Shown here in pieces: positions 34,781 to 43,892 of a DNA stretch of 64,000 nt. Position numbers and translations under genes: made by a program. The stretch comes from Pseudomonas sp. 6D_7.1_Bac1 (GTDB taxonomy: Bacteria > Pseudomonadota > Gammaproteobacteria > Pseudomonadales > Pseudomonadaceae): NCBI RefSeq assembly GCF_025465945.1, contig NZ_JANLNW010000052.1, positions 186,001 through 250,000 of the forward strand. The letters are read 5' to 3'. A model generated the notes under the pieces. The model worked only from the letters and a program-made list of their open reading frames with translations, did no database searches and was not told the origin of the DNA. Position 1 is the stretch's first letter; every line of letters starts with the position of its first letter.

Positions 34781-35119
34781 CTACTCAATCAGCTGATCAA
34801 TCAAAACCGCATTGGTATAGATCAAGCTACCATCGCTCGCTCGGTGCCCGACCAGATGAAACTGACCGCGTTCGTCATGCAAATAGACACGCATTTGGCA
34901 GTCGGACAAAGGGCCGTATCCCTCTGGAATGATCAAATCCATCGAGTCCAAATCGACATCGACCATGGCTTCACGCTCGTGGGACTTCTGTAGGCGTTCT
35001 TCGGCCTCCTCCAGACGCAAATGCAGAGGGCCATCGACGTAGAAATGGATTTCCCCCACCGGGGTGGATTTTTGGGCGCCGCTGGTTTTACACCAGCCTT
35101 CGATCGTCAAGGCACTCAT
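34781..35119 (-). CDS. hypothetical protein
   Basis: A 112-residue soluble protein beginning MSALTIEGWCKTSGAQK, with a central coiled helix (LRLEEAEERLQKSHEREAM) and an acidic segment DVDLDSMDLIIPEGYGPL, ending SLIYTNAVLIDQLIE. I do not recognise it. It lies between an interrupted terminator and an IS remnant at the edge of the accessory region. Confidence 0.55.
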   Translation of the reverse strand: MSALTIEGWCKTSGAQKSTPVGEIHFYVDGPLHLRLEEAEERLQKSHEREAMVDVDLDSMDLIIPEGYGPLSDCQMRVYLHDERGQFHLVGHRASDGSLIYTNAVLIDQLIE

Positions 35120-35239
35120 AGCGGAACCTCCAGTTTATCGATTGCGATGCCATCACTTATCTTGACCACTACGCATGGGCAGGGTTCGTCTTTTGGGGGC
35201 CGCTTCTGGCCGATCTCTGTCGTCCCTAATTAGTAGTTG

Positions 35240-35475
35240 AGTATAGCTGGCGACCGGGCCTCGCTTGCCGTCCTGGTTTTTGGTCGAGCTCGGCGCATTG
35301 ATAAGTGTGGCGTCGACGATGATGCCTTGGCGCAGCGACAGCCCACGATCGCCCAAGTCGCCGTTGATCACCGCCAGGATTCCGCCCGCCAGCTCGTGCT
35401 TCTCCAGCGAGCGGCGGACGTTGAGGACGGTGGTTTCGTCCGGGCTTCGTTCCAGGCTCAGCCCGGCGTATCCAC
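35240..35475 (-). pseudogene. IS5-type transposase fragment
   Basis: The minus strand reads GLSLERSPDETTVLNVRR, SLEKHELAGGILAVINGDLG and DRGLSLRQGIIVDATLINAP then SSTKNQDGKR before diverging. These are typical of the N-terminal and first DDE segments of IS5-family transposases. Both ends of the gene are missing and no terminal repeats are seen. It marks a former insertion just upstream of the cytochrome oxidase operon. Confidence 0.8.
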
Positions 35476-35608
35476 TATACTTCTTGCAGACTTGGCCATC
35501 AGGATAGGTGCCTGGGCGTCAGATTAATATTAGTTTGACGATGTTGTTTAGTGGCGATGCTTTTGCATAACCAATGAGTAACAGTGATTGGGATAGGATG
35601 AAGAGAAA

Positions 35609-37087
35609 ATGGCAATAGCAATTATCTTGATTCTAATCGTTGTTGCCTCAGTGCTGTTCAACATGTTCGCGCCTTGGCAGGCGACACCGGCAGCTTCCAA
35701 CTGGGGGTCAATAGACACCACCCTGTTCATCACCCTGATCATTACCGGAATATTTTTCATCGCTGTCACGGTATTTATGGCGGTAGCCGTGATGCGTTAT
35801 CGTCACAAGGAGGGGGGCAAGGCGGCCTATCAGCCAGAAAATAAAAAGTTGGAATTATGGTTAGTTATCGTTACCTCGGTAGGTATTGTCGGGTTGTTGG
35901 CGCCCGGTCTGGTTGTTTACAGTGATTTCGTCCGGGTACCGAAAAAAGCTTATGAACTTGAAGTGCTCGCCCAACAGTGGCAGTGGGCCTTTCGTTTTCC
36001 CGGCCAAGACGGGAAACTGGGAAAATCGGATATTAAATTTGTTGATGCCACCAATCCCTTCGGCCTTGATCCCAATGATCCTGCTGGGCAGGACGATGTG
36101 CTTGTAATAAGCAGTGAAGTTCATCTTCCGGTCAATAAGCCGGTAAAGGTTTTACTGCGTTCTAAAGATGTGTTGCACAATTTCTATGTACCGCAAATGC
36201 GCGGCAAGATGGACATGGTGCCAGGGATGGTGTCGTACTTTTGGTTTACACCGACTAAAACCGGGAAGTATGAAATCCTTTGCGCTGAATATTGTGGCGT
36301 AGGGCATTACAACATGCGCGGGCATATGATCGTGGAAGAACAGGACGCCTTCGATCAATGGCTGAGCAGCCAACCGACGTTTGCGCAGACATTAGCGACA
36401 GCGGCCAGGCCCAGTCGGGACAGCGTGCTGGAAAAAGGCCGCCTGTTGGTCGAAAAGCACGGCTGCAGTGCCTGCCATAGCCAGGATGGCAGTGCCAGTC
36501 TCGGCCCGGGATGGAAGGGGCTGTACGGCCGCACTGAACAGCTTGCCGATGGCACCAGTGTGCCAGTCGATGAGGCCTACCTGAAAGCGGCGATCCTCGA
36601 TCCAAAGGCCCGACGGGTACAGGGCTACCCGCCGGTCATGGTGGCCTATACTCTCAATGAAGATGAACTGGGTGCTCTCGTCGCCCTGATCAAATCACTG
36701 GGTACTGCGCAGCAAGGCAATGAACTTTCTGCCAGCGGAGCGCCGGGCCCAGGTGACGACCTGGCGGCGCAGGGACAGCGGCTGGCCAAGTCGTTCGGCT
36801 GTCTGGCCTGCCACAGTGTCGATGGCAGTAAGGGCGTCGGCCCCAGCTGGCAGGGCCTGTATGGCAAGACAGAAACCTTTGCCGACGGTACGACGATAAA
36901 GGTCGATGAGGGCTATATCAAAGAAACAGTTCTTAAGCCCAATACCAGAATCATCAAGGGCTATGCGCCCGTCATGCCGACCTTTGCTCCGAGTGAAAAG
37001 GAGTTGAACGCACTGATCGCTTTTATCAAATCCCAAGCGAATGCCGACGCTGATGCGAGCAAGGCGCAGCCAGGAAAGCAGCCGTAA
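35609..37087 (+). CDS. caa3-type cytochrome c oxidase subunit II with two cytochrome c domains
   Basis: A 492-residue subunit II. Two membrane helices (residues 1-20 region and about 85-105) are followed by the CuA cupredoxin domain with an intact site: VLHNFYVPQMRGKMDMVPG and CAEYCGVGHYNMRGHM near residue 230. Then come two cytochrome c domains with heme motifs GCSACHS and GCLACHS at about residues 285 and 400, duplicated copies of each other. It accepts electrons from soluble carriers and passes them to subunit I. First gene of a five-gene operon; base composition is richer in A+T than the core genome around it. Confidence 0.92.
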   Translation: MAIAIILILIVVASVLFNMFAPWQATPAASNWGSIDTTLFITLIITGIFFIAVTVFMAVAVMRYRHKEGGKAAYQPENKKLELWLVIVTSVGIVGLLAPGLVVYSDFVRVPKKAYELEVLAQQWQWAFRFPGQDGKLGKSDIKFVDATNPFGLDPNDPAGQDDVLVISSEVHLPVNKPVKVLLRSKDVLHNFYVPQMRGKMDMVPGMVSYFWFTPTKTGKYEILCAEYCGVGHYNMRGHMIVEEQDAFDQWLSSQPTFAQTLATAARPSRDSVLEKGRLLVEKHGCSACHSQDGSASLGPGWKGLYGRTEQLADGTSVPVDEAYLKAAILDPKARRVQGYPPVMVAYTLNEDELGALVALIKSLGTAQQGNELSASGAPGPGDDLAAQGQRLAKSFGCLACHSVDGSKGVGPSWQGLYGKTETFADGTTIKVDEGYIKETVLKPNTRIIKGYAPVMPTFAPSEKELNALIAFIKSQANADADASKAQPGKQP

Positions 37088-37130
37088 AGCAGCCAGAAAT
37101 ACACCGAAACTTCAGCTGGAGGATGACGTG

Positions 37131-38906
37131 ATGGCCTATGCGGAGCAAGCCGAAACAGAAGCACTGCACGAACCCAAAAGTTTCCTGACCAAATATATCT
37201 GGAGTCAGGACCACAAGGTCATAGCCATTCAATATTCCTTGACGGCTTTGTTCGTGGGTTTTATAGCCCTAGTGTTGTCCGACTTGATGCGCATGCAGAT
37301 AGGCTTCCCCGGTAGTTTGGGGTTCATGGACGCCAGTACTTACTATCAGGCGATGACCATGCACGGCATGATCATGGTCATTTATTTGCTGACGGCCTTG
37401 TTTCTGGGTGGCTTCGGCAACTATCTGATCCCACTGATGGTGGGCGCCCGCGACATGGTCTTCCCCTATGTCAACATGCTGAGTTACTGGTTCTACCTGC
37501 TGGCGGTACTGGTGTTGCTCGCCAGTTTCTTTGTCCCTGGCGGCCCCACTGGTGCGGGCTGGACGCTTTATCCACCACAGTCCATTACTCGGGGGACACC
37601 GGGGACCGAGTGGGGCATCGTACTGATGCTCGTCTCACTGGCGATTTTTATTGTCGCAGCCACCATGGGCGGGTTGAACTACGTAACCACGGTGTTGCAG
37701 GCGCGCACGCACGGCATGACATTGTTTCGCATGCCGCTCTCCGTATGGGGAATCTTCATGGCCTCGATTATGGCCTTGCTGGCCTTCCCGGCGTTGTTTG
37801 TCAGTGCCGTCATGATGCTGTTTGACAAACTGTTGGGCACCAGCTTCTTCATACCGGCGATTATCTCGCTGGGGCAGCAACTCAATCACCAAGGTGGCAG
37901 CCCAATATTATTCCAGCATCTGTTCTGGTTCTTCGGCCACCCGGAAGTCTACATCGTTGCTCTCCCTGCGTTTGGCCTGGTCTCCGACTTGATCAGCACG
38001 CATGCGCGTAAAAGTATCTTCGGCTACCGAATGATGGTGTGGGCCATTATTGCGATTGGCGTACTCAGCTTTGTGGTCTGGGCGCACCATATGTATGTCA
38101 GCGGAATGAACCCCTACTTTGGCTTTTTCTTCGCCACCACCACCTTGATCATCGCGGTGCCGACCGCATTGAAAGTCTATAACTGGGTGCTGACCCTGTG
38201 GCGGGGCGACATCCATCTAACCGTGCCGATGCTGTTTGCCCTGGCCTTTATCGTCACCTTCCTGGTCGGCGGTCTGACCGGGTTGTTTCTCGGCAATGTG
38301 ATTGTGGATATTCCGCTCGAGGACACCTATTTCGTCGTGGCCCATTTTCATATGGTCATGGGTGTCGCACCGGTACTGGTGGTGTTCGGCGGCATTTATC
38401 ACTGGTTCCCGAAAGTTACCGGGCGCATGACGAACGACACCCTGGGCAAGCTGCATTTCTGGATTACCTTTCTGGGCACCTACGCCATCTTCTTCCCCAT
38501 GCACTACCTGGGTTTCCAGGGTATGCCACGTCGCTACTACGCCTATGAAAACTACGCGTTCATCCCGCAGTCGGCGCAAGATTTGAATGCCTTCATTACG
38601 GTAGTCGCATTGACCGTCGGCGTTTCCCAACTGCTGTTCCTGTTCAACCTGGCCTGGAGTGTATTTAAAGGCAAGCCCGCAGGCAGTAATCCCTGGGGCG
38701 CGGCCAGTCTGGAATGGCAAACGCCGAACACCCCGCCGATACACGGTAACTGGGGAGCGAAGCTGCCGGTCGTGCATCGCTGGGCCTATGACTACAGTGT
38801 GCCGGGGATAGAACAGGATTTCGTTCCGCAAACGGTCTCCGCCGAGGAGCTTGAGCAGATGCGGCAACTCAGTGCCGGAACCAAGATAGCGGACGTTAAA
38901 ACATGA
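37131..38906 (+). CDS. cytochrome c oxidase subunit I (heme-copper, type A)
   Basis: A 591-residue, 12-helix catalytic subunit. Heme and CuB ligands: MTMHGMIMVIY, FFGHPEVYIVALPAFG (His-Tyr cross-link pair), VVWAHHMYVSGM, and FVVAHFHMVMGV. It reduces O2 to water and pumps protons in the inner membrane. The start at 37131 follows GGAGGATGACGTG. It overlaps the next gene by 4 nt (ATGA). Confidence 0.94.
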   Translation: MAYAEQAETEALHEPKSFLTKYIWSQDHKVIAIQYSLTALFVGFIALVLSDLMRMQIGFPGSLGFMDASTYYQAMTMHGMIMVIYLLTALFLGGFGNYLIPLMVGARDMVFPYVNMLSYWFYLLAVLVLLASFFVPGGPTGAGWTLYPPQSITRGTPGTEWGIVLMLVSLAIFIVAATMGGLNYVTTVLQARTHGMTLFRMPLSVWGIFMASIMALLAFPALFVSAVMMLFDKLLGTSFFIPAIISLGQQLNHQGGSPILFQHLFWFFGHPEVYIVALPAFGLVSDLISTHARKSIFGYRMMVWAIIAIGVLSFVVWAHHMYVSGMNPYFGFFFATTTLIIAVPTALKVYNWVLTLWRGDIHLTVPMLFALAFIVTFLVGGLTGLFLGNVIVDIPLEDTYFVVAHFHMVMGVAPVLVVFGGIYHWFPKVTGRMTNDTLGKLHFWITFLGTYAIFFPMHYLGFQGMPRRYYAYENYAFIPQSAQDLNAFITVVALTVGVSQLLFLFNLAWSVFKGKPAGSNPWGAASLEWQTPNTPPIHGNWGAKLPVVHRWAYDYSVPGIEQDFVPQTVSAEELEQMRQLSAGTKIADVKT

Positions 38907-39595
38907 ACAGACTGCTATTGAGAAACGCCGACGGCGCTGACCCCGGCGGCAGTTGGAGTCGCGATCCTGAGGGTATTCAGGCCGCCGAGGGTGCCGATAG
39001 AATCCAAAACGCAAGAATAGGCCTGCGCTTGTTTCTGGCCGTGGTGAGCTCGTTATTCTTTCTCTTCCTGGTCGCCTTTATCGAGCGCTCACAGATGGCC
39101 GACTGGCTACCCCTGACAGAGCCCTTGGCGCCGTTAGCCAATCTATGGCAGCTATGGCTGAATACGGCTTTTCTGGTATTCAGTTGCATCGCACTGCAGT
39201 GGTCGCGCATGGCCGCCCGAAAGGCTCGACTGGGCGCAACGGTCATTGGCTTCGCATTGGGGGGCGTATTTGCAGTTGCCTTTCTGACGGGACAACTCTG
39301 GGTCTGGCAGCAGTTTGTCGCCTGGGGCTACTTTGTCGCCAGCAATCCGGCCAACAGTTTCTTCTACCTGTTGACCGGCCTGCATGGGTTCCACCTGCTG
39401 GGCGGGCTGATAGCCTGGAGCAGAACCGTCGCTAAATTCCTGCATCGCGTGCCGTTGCCGCAACTCAGCGCCAGCGTAGAGCTCTGTGCCATCTATTGGC
39501 ATTACTTACTGGGTCTTTGGTTCGTGCTATTCGCTCTGCTGACCAGTACGCCGGCAACCTATGAAGCCATCGCCAGATTCTGCGGCCTGAGGTGA
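38903..39595 (+). CDS. heme-copper oxidase subunit III family protein (first copy)
   Basis: A 230-residue protein with about five to six helices from residue 40 on. Subunit III motifs: LTGQLWVWQQFVAWGYFVAS, SFFYLLTGLHGFHLLGGLIAW and ELCAIYWHYLLGLWFVLFALL. The N-terminal 40 residues are hydrophilic. Coupled by ATGA to subunit I. Having a second subunit III gene directly after is unusual; this copy may be an accessory or assembly subunit. Confidence 0.85.
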   Translation: MNRLLLRNADGADPGGSWSRDPEGIQAAEGADRIQNARIGLRLFLAVVSSLFFLFLVAFIERSQMADWLPLTEPLAPLANLWQLWLNTAFLVFSCIALQWSRMAARKARLGATVIGFALGGVFAVAFLTGQLWVWQQFVAWGYFVASNPANSFFYLLTGLHGFHLLGGLIAWSRTVAKFLHRVPLPQLSASVELCAIYWHYLLGLWFVLFALLTSTPATYEAIARFCGLR

Positions 39596-39601
39596 AAAGC
39601 C

Positions 39602-40315
39602 ATGGCATCGCACCCACCAGCCCCAGTCGAGTCCAGTTCATCCAATCCACCCAGCTCACCGCCTGTACCAGGATGGCAGGGCATCGCCAGCGACTGGTCC
39701 TCGGATAGAGAGGCTTTCAAGCAGGTCCCCTGGGGCAAGGCGATGATGTGGATATTCCTGCTCAGCGATACTTTTGTATTCACCTGTTTTTTAACCGGCT
39801 ACATGTCGGTACGCATGACCATCACCAGCGCCTGGCCAAACCCCAGTGAAGTGTTTGCATTGACGATCGGCGGTAGAGAAATCCCACTTATTCTGATCGC
39901 CATCATGACCTTTGTGCTGATCAGTAGCAGCGGCACCATGGCTATGGCAGTTAATTTCGCCTACCGCCGTGATCGCGCGAAAACCACGGCCCTGATGCTG
40001 GCGACCGCAGCCTTGGGTGTGACCTTCGTCGGCATGCAGGCATTTGAATGGAGCAAGCTCATCGCAGAAGGGGTGCGTCCCTGGGGGAACCCTATGGGGG
40101 CGGCACAATTTGGTGCCAGCTTTTTCATGATTACCGGTTTTCACGGACTGCATGTGTCAGTCGGCGTCATCTACCTCAGCATTGTGGCGCTGAAAGTATT
40201 GCGCGGAGATTTTGAGCGCTCCGGAAACTATCAGATCGTCGAGATAGCCGGGCTTTACTGGCACTTTGTGGACTTGGTGTGGGTGTTTATTTTTGCTTTC
40301 TTCTATTTATGGTAG
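39602..40315 (+). CDS. cytochrome c oxidase subunit III (second copy)
   Basis: A 237-residue protein with a 45-residue Pro/Ser-rich hydrophilic start, then helices with MMWIFLLSDTFVFTCFLTGY, AMAVNFAYRRDRAKTTAL, FEWSKLI, SFFMITGFHGLHVSVGVIYL and EIAGLYWHFVDLVWVFIFAF (canonical subunit III ending). It lies 6 nt after the first copy and shares the HGxH and YWH motifs with it. Confidence 0.88.
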   Translation: MASHPPAPVESSSSNPPSSPPVPGWQGIASDWSSDREAFKQVPWGKAMMWIFLLSDTFVFTCFLTGYMSVRMTITSAWPNPSEVFALTIGGREIPLILIAIMTFVLISSSGTMAMAVNFAYRRDRAKTTALMLATAALGVTFVGMQAFEWSKLIAEGVRPWGNPMGAAQFGASFFMITGFHGLHVSVGVIYLSIVALKVLRGDFERSGNYQIVEIAGLYWHFVDLVWVFIFAFFYLW

Positions 40316-40345
40316 GTCGTGAACAGGTTCTGAAGAGGAGCACTG

Positions 40346-40666
40346 ATGATGGCGCATGCTCAGGGTCAGCAACATCCAATTAGTTTGTACCTTAAAATCT
40401 GGGGACTGCTATTCGTCCTCAGCACGCTGTCGTATCTTGTCGACTACTTTCACTTCCAGGGCTACCTCAGGTGGTCGCTGATTATCACGCTCATGTTGTT
40501 GAAGGCAGGTTTAATTGTCTCCATCTTCATGCATATGGCCTGGGAACGGTTGGCCATGGTCTACGCCATATTGGTGCCACCTTTGTGTTTACTGGTGCTC
40601 GTCGGGCTGATGGCCACCGAGGCAGACTATGTTTTTCTCAGTCGGGTCATTTTCTTCGGCCAATAA
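40346..40666 (+). CDS. prokaryotic cytochrome c oxidase subunit IV (CtaF-type)
   Basis: A 106-residue protein with three helices: YLKIWGLLFVLSTLSYLVDY, LIITLMLLKAGLIVSIFMHM (with the LKAxLIVxxFMH motif of COX4 proteins) and AILVPPLCLLVLVGLMA. It is the last gene of the oxidase operon. No heme A synthase, Sco or Cox11 genes are in the window, so the operon depends on assembly factors from elsewhere. Confidence 0.88.
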   Translation: MMAHAQGQQHPISLYLKIWGLLFVLSTLSYLVDYFHFQGYLRWSLIITLMLLKAGLIVSIFMHMAWERLAMVYAILVPPLCLLVLVGLMATEADYVFLSRVIFFGQ

Positions 40667-40698
40667 GTGACTTCCGGATGGCCTTAAACCTCCAGGGG

Positions 40699-41259
40699 CT
40701 AACCCGATATCACTCGCTTGAACTGATGCCATTTGTGCAGCCAGGCTACTGTCCAGTGGGGGGCTGCCGTTCCCGTGCCGGCGATCTTCAGCCTTGGATA
40801 ATGTTTGATTACCCGGTCCAATACCGACTCCTGATCCGGCTCAACATCCACGAAGAAGATATGTTTTCCCTCTTCTACTACCTGTTTAAAATTGCGGAAG
40901 TGAGTGTTTGGCACCTGGATACCAAAAAAACCACCTTCCCAGATGCAGAAGCCCACTATAACAATGGCAAGGAAGATAAAAGGCACCCAGCCTGCGGCGG
41001 ATTTGGTCCAACCCAGCCAATAGGCGCCGCCAAGGACCAGCGCCGCGAGTGGCACACCGACCACCGCGCCAATCTCGCCAGAGTGAACAGTATCTTGTTT
41101 CATTAACGAGTTAACTTCGTGGAGGTGATGTTCTTCAACATCAGCAACTTTTTCACTGAGCACATGAATTTGTTCGGTATTGATGCCGTTGGCTTCCAAT
41201 TCATTTTCAACGGTTTCAAGATCGTCGAGATTGTCACTGATGTAATAGTGCCGATTCAT
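40699..41259 (-). CDS. membrane protein of the stress-protein-like 'NAD/FAD-utilizing enzyme' type
   Basis: A 186-residue protein. The N-terminal 60 residues (HYYISDNLDDLETVENELEA, IHVLSEKVADVEEH) look like a small ferredoxin-like stress domain; two membrane helices follow (GEIGAVVGVPLAALVLGGAY; WVPFIFLAIVIVGFCIWEGG) and then a cytosolic tail FFVDVEPDQESVLDRVI. Databases often label these 'NAD/FAD-utilizing enzyme', but no NAD or FAD motif is visible. It converges on the oxidase operon. Confidence 0.7.
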   Translation of the reverse strand: MNRHYYISDNLDDLETVENELEANGINTEQIHVLSEKVADVEEHHLHEVNSLMKQDTVHSGEIGAVVGVPLAALVLGGAYWLGWTKSAAGWVPFIFLAIVIVGFCIWEGGFFGIQVPNTHFRNFKQVVEEGKHIFFVDVEPDQESVLDRVIKHYPRLKIAGTGTAAPHWTVAWLHKWHQFKRVISG

Positions 41260-41588
41260 ACCACACCTCCCATCTCGTGTTTGCTGTAGACCTCCTCTGT
41301 CCTGCAGCCGTTAACTGAGATTTGCAGTCGGTATCTGTACCCGAGGGGAACGTTGCACACTTCATGCAATTCGAAAGAAGTATAGCACTCGCTAGCATGC
41401 ATGGTTTGTGGTGTCAAGATCTGGAGGCGGCGTCAGGGCCTGGTGCGCGCCGACGAATTCTGCATCGCGGCGGCGGCAGCAGGTTCGCTCAACGAGGCCG
41501 AAAACAGGTCCTGAAATCGGCCAAACTACAGTTAGAACTGTCGGAAAGCCGGGATGGATCAGCACGCTGCATGACATCCGCTTGAACA
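41260..41588. other. intergenic region, no convincing gene
   Basis: Short open frames exist on both strands but none shows family motifs, good starts or coupled neighbours. The stretch may be decayed sequence left by rearrangement next to the oxidase operon. Confidence 0.4.
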
Positions 41589-41617
41589 CAAGGGGGCGCT
41601 GAAACAGCGCCCCCTTG
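41589..41617 (-). terminator. strong hairpin after the 89-residue gene
   Basis: A perfect 12-bp stem CAAGGGGGCGCT / AGCGCCCCCTTG with a 5-nt loop lies 6 nt after the stop codon. The T-run is weak, so it may act as a terminator or an RNA end stabiliser. Confidence 0.65.
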
Positions 41618-41622
41618 TGACG

Positions 41623-41892
41623 TCAGGACGGTTCTGCATCCATACGTCGCGCAATGACATCCAGCACATCGCAACCGTCGCGCAAAGGTATGCAGCAGAG
41701 CAATGCGAAGTCGCTGAGAATGACCGAGTCAGTGGTGATGTCACCCCGCATCGCGAGGTTTTCAAGAATCTGCGTCACGGCTCGGATTCTGTAGCTGGCC
41801 GTGTTGAGCAGTGAATGCAGCGGTTGAGTGGTGTTGACGAACAGGGAGGGTAGGTCGTCGGCGTTGCTGGTTAAGGCCATGTATTCATTCAT
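41623..41892 (-). CDS. small helical protein of unknown function behind structured leader
   Basis: An 89-residue protein: LFVNTTQPLHSLLNTASYRI, RAVTQILENLAMRGDI, SVILSDFALLCCIPLRDGCD, VLDVIARRM. It is helical and of the same size and general layout as DUF6124 proteins, but similarity is not strong enough to assign it. The ATG at 41892 lies exactly 57 nt after the second copy of the leader RNA; a later in-frame ATG is at 41880. It is probably a Pseudomonas-specific family. Confidence 0.65.
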   Translation of the reverse strand: MNEYMALTSNADDLPSLFVNTTQPLHSLLNTASYRIRAVTQILENLAMRGDITTDSVILSDFALLCCIPLRDGCDVLDVIARRMDAEPS

Positions 41893-41934
41893 GAGTGATC
41901 ACCATGTAGTTGGAAGACCCCACCACTCAATTGT

Positions 41935-42040
41935 CGCCAAACAAAGGGTGGCAGCTGTACGCGGGTTGGCGAACCGGACATGGTAAAACCGGCAGATCCT
42001 AGGATCTCCCACGCACAGCTACCAAAAAACAGGTAGCCAA
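41935..42040 (-). ncRNA. candidate structured leader RNA, copy B
   Basis: Minus strand. The closing stem pairs GGTAGCTGTGCG (42023-42012) with CGTACAGCTGCC (41961-41950). The inner hairpin is AGATC-CTAG-GATCT where copy A has AGGGC-TTCG-GCCCT, a full compensating change. GCCGG...CCGG and CCAACC are conserved. An upstream hairpin GCTACC-TGTTTTTT-GGTAGC shares a strand with the closing stem, so the two cannot form at once. The sequence ACCC(A)TTTGTTTGG after the stem is also shared. Confidence 0.65.
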
Positions 42041-42321
42041 GTGCGTTCAAAAGCGCTCCGAACCTACTCGAAAGCTTCTGTACCATGTCGCCGAGTCGCC
42101 AAACCCGACACGCCATTTTGGCGCCGATTCGACTATAGGCTTTATGGCAAAAGCACAGCAATGAGCAAGTGTACGGACAATTCCCAGAGTAGAGTAGGAC
42201 ATTGCCATTCTGAAAGTCGGCTTCGCTCGGCCCCCCAGAGAATGGGCAATCCGCGTCTTAATTTGGCAGGTGTTGACTGGCTGTTCAGGGGGGAATCAGA
42301 GTTTCCGGATCCGCCGAAGAG

Positions 42322-43866
42322 TCACTCTTCACCGCCCCCCATCTCACGATCCTCAAACGCAGAACGCACGGCCTCGACAATGCGTTCTGCCATGCGCTCA
42401 TCTTCAAGCTGCGGGTACCCTTTCTTTAGCTTGCCGGACACCACCCAGCCGTTCTCCTTGATGGAGCGGATGATGCGGTTCGCATCCTGGTCTGGCATCT
42501 CCAGTACTTCTTTCAACCGGTCCTGAGCTCGCTGAAAGATCACCAGTACTCTGGCTTCATCCGCCATTTCCTTTCGAATCGTGTGCTCGACGACACGTGC
42601 GGTGTACAGGACGTGTTCGGTCAGATCGAGATAGCGCCAGGCAAAGCACGCGTCCTCGTATTCATCGAAGATGAAGTTGCTGCGAGTCCCGTCCTCATAG
42701 GTCACGAGTTCGCCGAACCGATAGGCCGCTGCGTAACGTCGCATGAACGGTCGCGAGAACACTTCGAGCGTACGGTCGTAGCCGGCCCTGAAGTCGATCG
42801 AGCTTGTGATAGTGGCTGACACCGGCAGTATCACGCCGTCGGGCACTGCCTTATCCCGAATAAGGGTGTCGTTGATCAGGAAGCGATGAATCCGGCCATT
42901 GCCATCGCGCATGGGATGGATGTACACAAAGCCAAATGCCAATACAGCGGCACGTGCCACTGACTCCGCACCTCGAGTTGCGACCTCAAACTCGTTGAGT
43001 CCTGCCAATAGCTGAGCGAGATCCGCGAAATGTGGGGCAATGTAATGCACGATGTCCTCGTGCATCGTGGCTTGTCCCACAAACACAGGAGAGCGCCGCA
43101 AGCCCAGTCCGATAGCATCCCGCCCCAGAATGCCAGCTTGCAGGGACTGCAGGCTGTCGTTGCTTAACGGGTCTTCGATATGACCGCAGTACTGGCCAAT
43201 GACATGGGCAAACCGCCGGATGCGATCGGCCTGGTCGGCTTCCTTTTCGATGAGAAAGCTCGCGCGTGATTCCTTGAACGTCAGCCAACTGGCCGTACGC
43301 ATCAGTATGTCGGCACCAAAGGCCTGATCCAACTCATCCAATGCCTTGCGTAGATCGAATTGCAGAGCGTCTTGCACTGGTGCCGTACGACGAACCAAGG
43401 GGCAGAACTCAGCCGTCCCCGGCAGATTGTTATTGACTCGCCAACGCCGTGTTCGCAGTGCCTTGTGACGAGTCAGGTAATCTTGTGGCGAAAGTACATC
43501 GACATAACCGCCATTGGTCACGTCTGGCACATCCAGACGTTGCCCTGTCAGCCATTCGTAGAGAAATCCCGTGCGGCGGGCATACTGGCCGAATGGCTCC
43601 CGTCGACACCAGTCTTCGATAGGCTGCGGACCTATGGCCGCAAACAGGCGGGCGAAGAACTCGAGATGGATCTCTTCGTACTTGAGGCCGAATTCGAAAT
43701 GTCCTGCGAAATCGTCTGCGGGCCGATAGCTTGCCGGATACCGGTTCTCCACATTTCCGTCACTTTCGCGACTGACACGTACAGTGCCGATCATCGAGTC
43801 GACTCGTAGGGGCTGTGCCAGTGCGATGTCGTAACGGTTTGCGAGGGTCTTGAAACCGACTTGCAT
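42322..43866 (-). CDS. Fic-domain protein
   Basis: A 514-residue protein. The Fic motif is intact near residue 320: IHPMRDGNGRIHRFLIND, so it should transfer AMP (or another phosphate-containing group) to protein hydroxyls. A helix with LLAGLNEFEVATRGAESVAR precedes it. The C-terminal 100 residues (LEMPDQDANRIIRSIKENGW, VVSGKLKKGYPQL) look like a winged helix, suggesting it binds DNA and regulates itself. No inhibitory S/TxxxE/DG helix was identified with confidence. An array of CGCTAAC repeats lies upstream. Confidence 0.85.
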   Translation of the reverse strand: MQVGFKTLANRYDIALAQPLRVDSMIGTVRVSRESDGNVENRYPASYRPADDFAGHFEFGLKYEEIHLEFFARLFAAIGPQPIEDWCRREPFGQYARRTGFLYEWLTGQRLDVPDVTNGGYVDVLSPQDYLTRHKALRTRRWRVNNNLPGTAEFCPLVRRTAPVQDALQFDLRKALDELDQAFGADILMRTASWLTFKESRASFLIEKEADQADRIRRFAHVIGQYCGHIEDPLSNDSLQSLQAGILGRDAIGLGLRRSPVFVGQATMHEDIVHYIAPHFADLAQLLAGLNEFEVATRGAESVARAAVLAFGFVYIHPMRDGNGRIHRFLINDTLIRDKAVPDGVILPVSATITSSIDFRAGYDRTLEVFSRPFMRRYAAAYRFGELVTYEDGTRSNFIFDEYEDACFAWRYLDLTEHVLYTARVVEHTIRKEMADEARVLVIFQRAQDRLKEVLEMPDQDANRIIRSIKENGWVVSGKLKKGYPQLEDERMAERIVEAVRSAFEDREMGGGEE

Positions 43867-43892
43867 TGACGAAATCCTTTACTGGGGCAATA

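Noticed and set aside
41392..41602. Short frames in both directions downstream of the oxidase region, one resembling a basic DNA-binding tail
   Set aside because: No coherent domain and no start signal; probably decayed sequence.
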